Assembly (NCBI GenBank): GCA_946894095.1
Contig: OX335656.1
Coordinates: 1,503,001-1,567,000, forward strand
Length of the DNA stretch: 64,000 nt
Direction of reading: 5' to 3'
From: Incurvaria masculella
Taxonomy: Eukaryota; Arthropoda; Insecta; Lepidoptera; Incurvariidae
Shown here: positions 22,403 to 32,125 of the stretch, piece by piece
Numbering within the stretch: the first letter of the stretch is position 1
How the letters are laid out: each line of letters begins with the position of its first letter
The notes under the pieces: generated by a model
Seen by the model: the letters and a program-made list of their open reading frames with translations, nothing else
Databases searched by the model: none
What the model was told of the DNA's origin: nothing
Translations under genes and position numbers: made by a program

Positions 22403-23340
22403 TGAAGTTGGGCTGCGGGCTTTTTAGCCCGCTGTCACTGCGTTCTTTACAGAACTATTGTGACTTTTCCCTTCTTACAGTTCACCCTCAATTCCTGCCT
22501 CCTCCTGGAAGGGCAGGTTGAGGTGTGATGTCTTTGATATCATCTGGGTCTAGTAAGTATCCCCCAAGGATGGCATTTCTTTTATGAATTAGTGGTCCAC
22601 AGTCGCACAGAAGGTGGATCGGTGTCTCCTCTTGTTCAAGACAGAACCTGCATAAATCTGAATCTGTCAACCTCATCCTGTGCAGGTGTTTGTTAAGGTT
22701 ACAGTGACCTGTTCGAGCTCTGGTAATTACTCTGAGTTGATTTCAGCTTAGGTTGATTAGCTCGAATGCTCTTTTCTGGGAAAATTCCATTATAAGGGCC
22801 TTGGCGTGCTTTAGTCCTGGCTTGTTTTTCCACTGGCACAGGCTTTGGTTTTGAGCCCAGTCATGTAATGTTCCGAGTGCAGTGCTTTTGGAAATCCCAC
22901 AGGATGGTTCAGGTCCCATCTGGGGTTTATTAGCCCCTTCTTTCGCCAGTTCATCGGCATTTTCGTTGCCGTTGATTCCTGAGTGACCTGGTACCCATCT
23001 TAGGGGTACGTCATTCATTTTCCCTACCACATTCAGCGTTTGGATGCAGTTAAGGGTGAGCTTGGATTTAATCTCTGCAGATAGTAGTGCCTTCAAGGCT
23101 GCCTGACTATCTGAGAGGATGAAGATGTGTTGGTTTTTGTAGAATCGTAGTAGGTTTTCGTGTACGCAATCTATGATTGCAAATACTTCAGCCTGATATA
23201 TGGACGTGTGTTTCCCTAGGTTTTTGAATTTCCGCTCCCTGGGCTTATCTCCGTATACTCCTGATCCTATTTTTTTGCCACATTTAGAGCCGTCTGTGTA
23301 CCACACTAGGTCTCCGTTCCTGAATTTGGTTATCTTCGAT
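22403..23340 (-). pseudogene. RNase H-bearing LINE fragment (I-like)
   Basis: An RNase H domain (23306-22743) removes RNA from the RNA-DNA hybrid. Its catalytic set is visible: TDGSKCG (Asp), YQAEVFAI (Glu), ILSDSQAALKAL (Asp) and PGHSGINGNENADELAK (His/Asp). A stop near 22743 separates it from a second frame (22676-22488) with CRFCLEQEETPIHLLCDC. The 3' UTR contains a perfect hairpin, GCGGGCT-TTTT-AGCCCGC, near 22418-22435, and the element ends in the (AAT)n run at 22380-22402, as I elements do. RT and everything upstream are missing; the cut is at about 23340. Confidence 0.8.
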
Positions 23341-23455
23341 GTCCATTCACTTCGTTAAGGAATTTATCGAAATACATATAGGTAAATACCTATTACATAT
23401 TTATTTTACTAGTAACGCACAGAATGTATTAAAAATATCTTTCATTTCATATCAT

Positions 23456-23565
23456 GCCAGGATATTCCTAATATTTCATGGCTACGTAGAACTGGATAAA
23501 AACAAAACTTTTGATTGTCGTTTGTTTCGTTCCCGGGCCAACCCGGGCGGAATCGTATTAGATTC
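23456..23565 (-). mobile_element. Family B SINE body fragment
   Basis: GCCAGGATATTCCTAATATT, then GGCTACGTAGAACTGGAT and CCAACCCGGGCGG, match the common SINE body in reverse orientation. No head is present. Confidence 0.65.
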
Positions 23566-23590
23566 AATTTTATTGAGATTTATTAGATTA

Positions 23591-23644
23591 AAACTTAGTT
23601 CCTTCCATCCTTACCATATAGTAAGGATGGAAGGATCTAAGTTT
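23591..23644. other. Hairpin, 24-bp stem with one mismatch
   Basis: TTCCTTCCATCCTTAC and GTAAGGATGGAAGGA, with AAACTTAG/CTAAGTTT outside them, pair around the loop CATATA (23615-23620). Too short a loop and stem for a typical pre-miRNA. Likely a snap-back product. Confidence 0.75.
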
Positions 23645-23747
23645 TGGGTGGAATCCTAACCCCTATTTTCTTACTTGCCGGAACCTACACAGCACCATAT
23701 TTTTTTTGAACTTTTAATAACAATTTAATTTTATAAATTATGTATCG

Positions 23748-24175
23748 TTATCTGACATGAGTAAAAATAGAGTTCCAATAATTATATGAAGGCCGTGGAA
23801 TCCTGTTGCTATAAAATATGTTGAGCCATAAACTCTATCATCGATAGAGAAGGGTGCTTCTAGGTATACTTATCCTCGAATTAATGTAAAGTGTAACCCT
23901 AAATTACTGTAATAAATAATCCTTGAGTTTTTTCAGAATGATTTACTTCTATTAAAGCATGATGGGCCCAAGTTACAGAAATACGAGAAGTAAGTAAGAT
24001 AAAAGTATTTAGCAGTGGAATTTGAAAAGAATTATAAGCAATAATTTGTATAGGGGGTCACATTATTACTATTTCAATATTAGGGACAAAACTTCTATGG
24101 GAGTAAGCTCAAAAAAATTATAGGAAAAAAAATTAAATATGTAGTATGAATTTGATTATTTACTAACAGGTATAT
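23748..24175 (-). pseudogene. Nuclear copy of mitochondrial COX3 (NUMT)
   Basis: COX3 is cytochrome c oxidase subunit III, a membrane protein of the mitochondrial respiratory chain. Read on the minus strand with the invertebrate mitochondrial code, patches match it in order: SHRSFVPNIE, QIPLLNTFILLTS, ISVTWAHHALIEVNHSEKTQ, GLFITV, then [34 protein letters not shown] must be read as Ser and TGA as Trp to keep the match, which marks it as mitochondrial DNA. Frameshifts and stops near 23880-23900 and before 24110 break it. It is cut at both ends, missing the N-terminal third and the C-terminal end. The LTR element lies about 90 bases away. Confidence 0.85.
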
Positions 24176-24189
24176 GATTTCATATAACC

Positions 24190-24265
24190 TTGCGTCGAAA
24201 ACGACGATGGCTTTTTACACCAGAATAATTAAGTTAATAATTCATATTAGTTTAGAACAATATGT
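24190..24265 (+). repeat. Repeat family F, left part (split by the LTR element)
   Basis: GACGATGGCTTTTTACACC and TATTAGTTTAGAAC match the reverse complement of 48781-48870. The match resumes after the LTR element at 35463. ATGT at 24262-24265 is the target duplication. Confidence 0.75.
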
Positions 24266-25282
24266 TGTAGGGTTCGTGATGGTGGTTGTGGTGTGGTGTG
24301 TGGGTGGTGATGAGTGAGTGATGAGTGAGGATGTAAAGGTTTTGTCTCCTCCACGGCGACTTGCTAGATATCTAGGAAATGCAGGTGACGTGTAGAGCAT
24401 TCCTCAATCTCGATGCCTCGGGTCGCTCAGTCGGAAGCTCAGGGTGCAGGGTCGAAGCTACGGAAGAAAATACGTACAAACCCTACCTAATCTATGCATC
24501 TGCTTGGAGAGGACTTTTGAGGAAATATTCAAACACACAGCATGAAGGTGAAGTGATGTTTATTGAAGTATATTATTGCACAAACAGAAGTGTAAAACTG
24601 TTAGGCTGATGCGACATACCGATGAAGCTCTAGTCCTACCGCCGGTCTCGTTTGTAGGGTCTTCGTCCCGCTCCTCAGATGAAACTGGAACTGGTCGGAC
24701 GGCTACAGGCTCCCTGCTCCAACTCCGCTCTCATCAACTGGCTGACTCCAAACACCACCGGAATAAACTGCACAGCCTCTACACTTGGTCTCTTATGAGA
24801 ACCTGGTCAAAGAGTCATAATGTCTTTCACGGGCCGCGTGATCTGACTCGCACACCACCTGGTGTCGAGGATACGGCGGACACTCGCGGGAGGACTTCCC
24901 TCAGGGTGCAGCTGCGTCGAAGGCCAGAGGCGAGATCCTCACACCATTCCGATTGGTGGGGATTCCTTCAAGATGGCGCTGCAAAAACGCGATAAAAGCT
25001 CTCAACGGAGCTCTGGTCTGTACGGGCGCGGGAGTCGAACTGAACTCAATATTTTCATTTTTCTGTTCAGTGATATTCTCTTGTTTTTATTTTTATTTTT
25101 CCGGAATCTTCCAAACTTGTCAGATTACCATGGCAACGTTTCGAAATTTGAAACTCCTAGTGTGTCCTCTCTTGATTGGCTTTTTCATATTTTTCTTTCT
25201 TCAGCCATAGACAGTTGTCTATGGGCAACCTATATTTTACTTGCCGCGGAAATAAAGACAATACTAAATATAACATCCTACA
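24266..25282 (-). repeat. 3' LTR of the young Ty3/gypsy element
   Basis: 1017 bp. Differs from the other LTR only at 24364. It contains a minus-strand AATAAA (24559-24564), a GT-rich end near 24285-24330, and AGATGGCGCT at 24971-24980. A TCAGTT initiator-like motif lies on the minus strand near 25036-25044. Confidence 0.95.
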
Positions 25283-28237
25283 TATATCCCTATTTTCAGT
25301 TAAAAAAAAATAATTAAAAAAAAGAAAGAAAACACCCTATCATAGAATGATAACTTTAACAAAGTGTTATCATATACATTTTAAATCCAATCCAAGCTAT
25401 CTAATCCTAATCCCTTAAAATTTTACAATATTAACTTTTTTTTTTTTTTTTGGGATTCCAAAATTAAATTCTCTTTACGATTATGCATCAGAATGTTTTA
25501 AAAACCTACTAAACTTTCATTCTTAATAAATCATCTAAGTGTACTTAGAGTAAGGCTTTGACAAACAGCAAAAGTATAATCTGTTTAAAGTTTCAATTGC
25601 TTACTGCAAATAAAGTTTTATCAATGCAAAAATTTTCTAATTATTTGAACGAAAGCTGCTTAAGTTGGAACAATGCAAAATTTTCCTAATTCTTTGAACA
25701 AACATAGCTGGAAGTGAATTTATGCTCGAATTGAAAATTTCAAACAAGTTTGTATTAAATCTTTAACAGAATTTAAAAAGAATATCTTGATCACAAGGAA
25801 AAAACATTCACTAACTTTATATAGAATATCCAAAACATAAAAAAAAACAAATTGACTATGTTTTCAGGGAAGCACATCATAATATTAAAAATAAAAAATA
25901 AAAAATTAAATAAAAAATAGTTCGACTACCCCCCAGATTTTGGTTAAGTTACAAACAAGAAGTTGTTCTAATAATAAACAGCTGAGCTCATTAAAATTCA
26001 AAAACTGAAAGTTTTCAGACCGAAAATCTCAGCGATAATTGAATGCAGTTATAATTACCGATAGGTACTTAATGACTCTTCATATTTACTAGTAAGTAAA
26101 TTTTCAAATTACAGAGAATAACCCATTAGACTTTATAACATTCGGACTTTAAAATTCTCAGCGAAAATTCCATATCTTAACAATTAATATTTTTTTTTTT
26201 ACTAATTGACAATATTTAAAAATAATGAAATGAAGATGAATGAAAGTAGAATTAAATTCAAATTCAATGCCAAAGTGGCTTATTACTTGCGCATTCGCGC
26301 ATCTAATAAATTAAGTCAAAATAAATATCTCTTTTAAACTTCAAAGAGGTATGTCTGTGTTTTCTATCCAATCAGTTCAGAATGGTTGACCATTCAGTAT
26401 AGCTATAGAGACATTAAAAAAGTTTTAAAAAATGGTTCGATTTAATGAAATTAAAATAGTAAAATTATTTAAATTATTCTTTGAAAAGAAAATCGAACCA
26501 TCAGTACAGTACAATATATTGGGCTGTTGAAATTAAACAAGGATTCAATTTTAATGATACATACCTTATGTATGGATCAAAAAAAAATGTTTTTCTTAAT
26601 CATTTAGTAAAAAGTAGATCAACAGTATAATCCAATATATTGGTTTATAGGCAATTCAGTTAGTAATCATATTGTTATCATAAATTCCGCCTTTTTTTTT
26701 TTTATTTTTTTTTTTACTAATTGTCAATATTTAATTTTTTTTTTATTATTTTTTTTTTACTAATTGACAAAATTTAATTTTTTTTTTAATACTTTTTTTT
26801 ACTAATTGGCAATATATATATATTTTTTATTCTGTATATTTTTTTTTGTTTTTTTTTTGTTTTTTTTTTTTAATTACTGAACTGAATTATATATATATCT
26901 ATATATATATGTCTTCGGCGAGTAGGCTTCGACGAGTTGTTCCCGACGAGTTGACACCGACACTTCGGCGAGTAGGCTTCGACGAGTTGTTCCCGACGAG
27001 ATGACACCGACACTTCGGCGATTGAACATCAGTGGAAGCTATCCGTCAAGTTCAAGCTATAGTGTTTCCTAATATCCGGAATAAATCCTACCTATCAGTG
27101 CTCTTAAATGTTTGCGTTGATCAAACATTCGATTCACAAATAATGAATGATTCTTCTCCATCAGACCTTATAGTGAATCGAAAATTATGAACACAATTGT
27201 TATCCATATCTCTCTCGTTTGTCATTTGACAAAATAATAAAATTCGCCCTTCGCTAAGATGCGTTCCTATTGTCAGTTTAGAATTCACTACCTAACACTC
27301 CTACAGTGAGATGTCAAGTATTATTTAAATATGTCCTTCCTAATGATGTCTCCAATGACATTATTTAAATTCCAGAAAATAATCATTTTCCTGAAATGTT
27401 CATTACATAATTCACTTCCTAAAGAGGCCGTAAAAATATTGAAAAATTTGCCAGGTGCAAATCCTATCATTTAAGTGAGTGAAATTTCCCTAGATTCAAG
27501 TATACATCGTCTTTCGTGTCCCTAATTCTTCACGCTTTCATACTTGGTAAATATTCACTCATATTTACTTTATTTATATTATCCCCCTTTATTCACGTTA
27601 CCTAACATATATTCATTATATAGACTAGATTAGAGGACCTCCTTTTTCCTAAGAAGTGTTCGCCAATTATCATCATATATTAATCATTTTATCATTTATA
27701 TCATCAATTATTATCCCCGTTATTCACGTTAACTAACGTATATTTATTATATAGACTAGACGACCTCCTTTTTCCTAAGAAGTGTACGCCAAAAAAAAAG
27801 TGAGCAAATAGCCACCCAAAATAGAACAAATTTGAGTACAAGAGTGTACTCAATATGTATTTAAGTAATACATTCTAGACAAATTAATGTAAACCTCCCT
27901 TTCTCTAAGGAGAGTTCACTATTGGAGCAAGAAGCTTCCCCAAAAAATTTTGAGTATAAGAGAGTACTCAATATGTATTTTAATCCATACATTATAATCA
28001 AGAATAACGTAAAACCCTTTTTTCTTAAAGAGTATTTATAAACAAGGTTAAGCACACAGCTTACACAAACTAGATTAAATTAGCATACAACTAATTACTC
28101 AATATTTAACTAATTCTAAACTAATATAATCTAAACTACACGAGCTATACAAAAAGCACTACGTTAAAGCAGCCAAATTAAATATACATTACACCCTTAT
28201 TTTGGAACGTTTAAAGGGAAACTATTGTATAGTTTAA
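25283..28237 (-). other. Non-coding 3' stretch between pol and 3' LTR
   Basis: About 2.95 kb, very AT-rich, with long A and T tracts and no frame above 64 codons, so no envelope gene. It is built partly from direct repeats: ACTAATTGACAATATTTA-type units at 26191-26830; an 80-bp pair containing CCTCCTTTTTCCTAAGAAGT at 27578-27665 and 27710-27793; and GTACTCAATATGTATTTAA at 27846 and 27965. The polypurine tract for plus-strand priming should lie just inside 25283; only a weak AAAATAGGGATATA (minus strand) is visible. Confidence 0.8.
26913..27020 (+). repeat. GC-rich 50-bp tandem repeat
   Basis: CTTCGGCGAGTAGGCTTCGA starts at 26913 and 26963, and a partial third unit starts at 27013. Each unit also carries GACGAGTTGTTCCCGACGAG. 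A sharp GC island inside the AT-rich 3' region of the retroelement. Confidence 0.9.
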
Positions 28238-31200
28238 TTAGGTTTTTATAATATCGCTGACATGAATTATACCCACGCTTGTTCCGTCAACATTCTCTAA
28301 CAAATAAGTATTTTCAGAGTTTCGTTTTAAAACGATTGACTTAATAAAACGTGGAGATAGTTTATTTGAAAAAAACTTTGCTCCATCAGATTGCACATGA
28401 GATCGACGCCAGACTATGTCGCCTTCTTTAAAGTGTATTACTGAACGCCTTAGGTTGTATCTTTTCGCATTTGATTGATATGCGCTCGTTAAATGTGTTT
28501 GAACATTATGAAAGATATTAGCTAGCGATTTCAACTTTGTTGACCATTCATCGCGTCCTTCTATAGATAATTCATCCAGAGAAATAAAATTGGCAAATCG
28601 ATGAAATCTACCATCTAGTATTATTTCTCTACCTGTCATCAACAGATGAGGGGAGTAACCATGCGCTATACTGACATGACTGTTGATTGCCGTTTGGATT
28701 TGGACCAAATGTTTCGTCCAATTACGATGATCAGCTTCTACATAGGATGCAATAGCTGTTTCAATAGTACGATTATGTCTTTCCACAACATTATTCTGTG
28801 GGAAGTAAACACAATTTCGAAAAAATTTAGGAACATTGTACTTCTTTAACAGATCATTGAATTCTTTAGAGACGAATGGAGTGCCGTTGTCACTAATCAA
28901 CGTGTGAGGGACCCCATGTACTAAAAATATATTATTTTCTACAAACTTATTAATCGAACAGCTATTGGCTTTTTTTAAAGGACATAACCATATGTATTTT
29001 GAGAATATGTCCACTACAGTCAATAAGTAAACGTGACCTGAATATGCTCGGGGTAATGGGCCTACAATATCTAAACTTAGTACTTGCATTGGTGCATAAA
29101 CCCTCTTTTGAAAGGTCATCTGGCCATGTGGCATTTTGTTATTTGCTTTATATGCTTTGCAAATTTCGCAATCAGCTAAAATTTTCTTAATTAGAGTATA
29201 CATATTCGGCCAATAGTAGGTTAATTGTAGATGTTTAAAACACTTAAATGGACCTAGATGTGCGGACAAAGCATTTTCGTGATTCTTTATGACTAAGTCC
29301 CTTACTTGGTCAAATGGAATTACTTCTTTCCAAGAATATGTATCCATTAGGCTGAACTTTGGTTTACAATATCTAAACAGTTTATCTCCCTCTAGTCTAA
29401 AGTTAGGAAAACTTAGAGGTTTTTTTACTAAATTATTAACAATATTATTATACCATTTATCTGTTGAAGAATTAGAGTCTAATAATGTTAAGTTATCTAA
29501 CTTTATGCGCGAAAGTGTATCCGGCACCGTATTAAACTTGCCTTTTTTATGAATAATTTCAAAATCAAACTGTGATAATCGAGTAGACCAACGGGCAAGT
29601 CTACCAGAAGGATTTTCTAATTTATACAGCCATTTCAGACTTTCATGATCAGTTATTACGGTGAAAGGCACACCATCAAGGTAATACCTAAAATGAGTTG
29701 TGGCCTCGACTATACTCAGTAACTCTCTTTCTGTTGTAGAATAACTCTGTTCACACTTGGATAATGTTCGCGAAAAGTACGCTATCGGGTGTTCCATATT
29801 TGAATCATCATATTGAACAATAGCCGCGCCAATGCCGTAATTACTGGCATCACAATTTAAAAAAAACCGTTTTGAATAGTCCGGAGTACTTAACACAGGG
29901 GCTGTAATAAGAGCCTGCTTTAATTTATTAAAAGAGACTTCACATTCATTTGTCCAATCGAAGGTCTTAGATTTTCCAATAAGAACACTAGTTAATTTAG
30001 AAAGAGGAGCAGCAATAGTCGAAAAGTTGTCGATAAAACGCCTATAATAAGACGCTAACCCCAGAAAACTTCTCACATCTTTGACATTTTTTGGAGTAGG
30101 GAATTTTTCAACAGACTCTACTTTAGAGGAATCGGTCTGTAACCCATGTTCATTGACTATGTATCCTAGATATTTTAATTCACTTTTCAAAAATTCGCAT
30201 TTTTTTTGGTTAACTGTTAAATTCGCGTACTTAAGTCTTTCATAAACTTTATCTAAGTAAAATATATGGTCTTTGAAATTGTTAGCTATTATAATCAAGT
30301 CATCCAGATAACCGAACACATGGTTCTCAAGCTCTGGGCCAATTAAAAAATCGATTAGCCTTTGTAGATTTTGGGGTGCGTTAGTCAATCCGAACGGGAC
30401 AGTTTTGAACTGTAAAAGACCTCTGCCTTGAGAAATTATAGCCGTCTTTTCTTTAGCCGACTCAGCTAGTGGTAACTGCAAGAATGCTTTGGATAGATCA
30501 ATTGATGATATAAATTTAGCATCTCTAAGATTGTCTAATATATTGTCTATCCGCGGGAGCGGATAACTGTCTTTCTTTGTAACTGAGTTTAGTTTTCTAG
30601 AATCAATACATAATCTGGAAGATCCGTCACTTTTGGGAACCACTAACACTGGAGAAGCCCATGGAGACGATGACTCTTCTAGAACATCCATAGAAATCAT
30701 CTCATCAATCAAACTATCGACTAGTTTTTGTTTATATGGAGACATACGATAAAATCTTTGTTTTATTGGTTTACCAATAGTTTCTATTTCGTATTCCATT
30801 AAATGAGTCCTTCCTAAACCTTTCTTTTCGAATGAAATTGATTCAAATTTTTCAGTAATTTGTTTTAAAATTTCTAATTCCTCCTTTGTTAAGATACAAT
30901 TTTTATTTTTATATTTTTTTTTAATTGACTCCGATTGTACTATATTCTCTTGTATGTTACTAATTTCTTCCTCCCCCAATTTTCTAATCAAAGGATCACT
31001 ATCGTCAGGTTTCGGTTCTAAAGCTGGTTCTGAAGGTGAACCAACAGGTTGTTTATTATGAATCTTATTTACCACCTTATTATCCATTTTATTTTTGATT
31101 TCCTTAGTTTCTTCATTAATATTATTTAATTGTTTCCTAGATATCGTATTTTGTTTTGCTTTTTGTTTATAATCTACATCGGCAATATGTTTTTGTACTC

Positions 31201-32125
31201 CTAATATGGCTGAAAGTTTTGTTTGTTTTAGACAATCATCACTTGTACAAATAATGCCCTCAAGAATCGATAAAAGATGGGTAAGCCTTCCCCTTAGTAC
31301 TTGATAAGCGTACTCACTTGTATTATTATCGAAATTAGTTATATTATTAACTAAAAACTCTAATTGTGCGTGCACTGTATCAATTTTATTTAGTTCAGAG
31401 CTTTTTAGTATTTTCTTGTCAGAACCTTTACCCTCTAAAATACCAATCGATTTTTGAACTTCCCTAATGGCTGATCGCCTGGTAAATTTTAATTCGCTAT
31501 TATTTTCGCAAGGAATTGCATCAAGAGATAATAATAATTTTGTTAGCTTCTCATCTAGTTCTTTATACCTTATCATTGAGATTTTTCCGACATAATCCTC
31601 GATATCCAATTTCATTTGTTTTAATTCGGAAAGAATACCATTTATCTTCTCGACTGCTTTTGAAGTAGTCCCAATAGTTAATATACTTTTAAGTTCTGAA
31701 TGTACACATTTTTTATTTATCATTCCCGCAATTCTTTTGGAAAGACCACTTTTCTCCCAAAATTCAGTCCCCAGTATGCAATCAGATTTTACCCCTGGAA
31801 TTATCTCAAATGTAAGTGGTATACTCATATTATCCACCACGATCGTACATGAAATGGAACCAATGCTTGGTTGTCTATTTCCATCAGCTGTAACAATCGA
31901 ACTAATATTTGGTTCTTGTAATTTAAAACCTAAATTAAAAAATTTGTATTCACTGTTATTTCCTATCACATTCATTTCAGCACCGCTATCAAGAAGCGCG
32001 CTAAAATTTTGATCCTTAATTTTAAAATTTAAGTAAGGTCTTTTATCGCCATTGCTGTTTATCCGCACCGGGTTTAGGTATTTAGTGATACATTTTTGAG
32101 AACCGTAGTCCGGTGCGTCTATCCG
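28238..32125 (-). CDS. pol: Pol polyprotein (protease, RT, RNase H, integrase)
   Basis: Makes the enzymes that copy the element's RNA and integrate the DNA. The frame is open from the -1 shift point to 28238, about 1295 codons. A GTG at 32068 has been taken as a start by some ORF callers, but there is no ATG, and translation by frameshift from gag is more likely. Residues counted from 32125: protease ALLDSGAE (Asp 46); RT SSIDLSKAF (Asp 543) and the catalytic box FGYLDDLIII (606-609); RNase H NCDASNYGIGA (Asp 759); integrase zinc Cys 986 and 989 (CEIC); integrase catalytic Asp 1019 (SLDIVGPL), Asp 1079 (ISDNGTPF) and Glu 1115 (VVERHNRT), a D,D35E set. The usual NGQVER of integrase reads NNVVER. 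Everything expected of an active Pol is present. Confidence 0.95.
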   Translation of the reverse strand, partial: RIDAPDYGSQKCITKYLNPVRINSNGDKRPYLNFKIKDQNFSALLDSGAEMNVIGNNSEYKFFNLGFKLQEPNISSIVTADGNRQPSIGSISCTIVVDNMSIPLTFEIIPGVKSDCILGTEFWEKSGLSKRIAGMINKKCVHSELKSILTIGTTSKAVEKINGILSELKQMKLDIEDYVGKISMIRYKELDEKLTKLLLSLDAIPCENNSELKFTRRSAIREVQKSIGILEGKGSDKKILKSSELNKIDTVHAQLEFLVNNITNFDNNTSEYAYQVLRGRLTHLLSILEGIICTSDDCLKQTKLSAILGVQKHIADVDYKQKAKQNTISRKQLNNINEETKEIKNKMDNKVVNKIHNKQPVGSPSEPALEPKPDDSDPLIRKLGEEEISNIQENIVQSESIKKKYKNKNCILTKEELEILKQITEKFESISFEKKGLGRTHLMEYEIETIGKPIKQRFYRMSPYKQKLVDSLIDEMISMDVLEESSSPWASPVLVVPKSDGSSRLCIDSRKLNSVTKKDSYPLPRIDNILDNLRDAKFISSIDLSKAFLQLPLAESAKEKTAIISQGRGLLQFKTVPFGLTNAPQNLQRLIDFLIGPELENHVFGYLDDLIIIANNFKDHIFYLDKVYERLKYANLTVNQKKCEFLKSELKYLGYIVNEHGLQTDSSKVESVEKFPTPKNVKDVRSFLGLASYYRRFIDNFSTIAAPLSKLTSVLIGKSKTFDWTNECEVSFNKLKQALITAPVLSTPDYSKRFFLNCDASNYGIGAAIVQYDDSNMEHPIAYFSRTLSKCEQSYSTTERELLSIVEATTHFRYYLDGVPFTVITDHESLKWLYKLENPSGRLARWSTRLSQFDFEIIHKKGKFNTVPDTLSRIKLDNLTLLDSNSSTDKWYNNIVNNLVKKPLSFPNFRLEGDKLFRYCKPKFSLMDTYSWKEVIPFDQVRDLVIKNHENALSAHLGPFKCFKHLQLTYYWPNMYTLIKKILADCEICKAYKANNKMPHGQMTFQKRVYAPMQVLSLDIVGPLPRAYSGHVYLLTVVDIFSKYIWLCPLKKANSCSINKFVENNIFLVHGVPHTLISDNGTPFVSKEFNDLLKKYNVPKFFRNCVYFPQNNVVERHNRTIETAIASYVEADHRNWTKHLVQIQTAINSHVSIAHGYSPHLLMTGREIILDGRFHRFANFISLDELSIEGRDEWSTKLKSLANIFHNVQTHLTSAYQSNAKRYNLRRSVIHFKEGDIVWRRSHVQSDGAKFFSNKLSPRFIKSIVLKRNSENTYLLENVDGTSVGIIHVSDIIKT

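Noticed and set aside
24379..25317. Plus-strand frames within the LTRs (139-154 codons, duplicated at 34559-35506)
   Set aside because: Antisense to the element and identical only because the LTRs are identical; no protein family recognised.
25283..28237. Envelope gene of an errantivirus-like element
   Set aside because: No open frame over 64 codons in the element's sense strand and no signal peptide or membrane segment; an env is absent.
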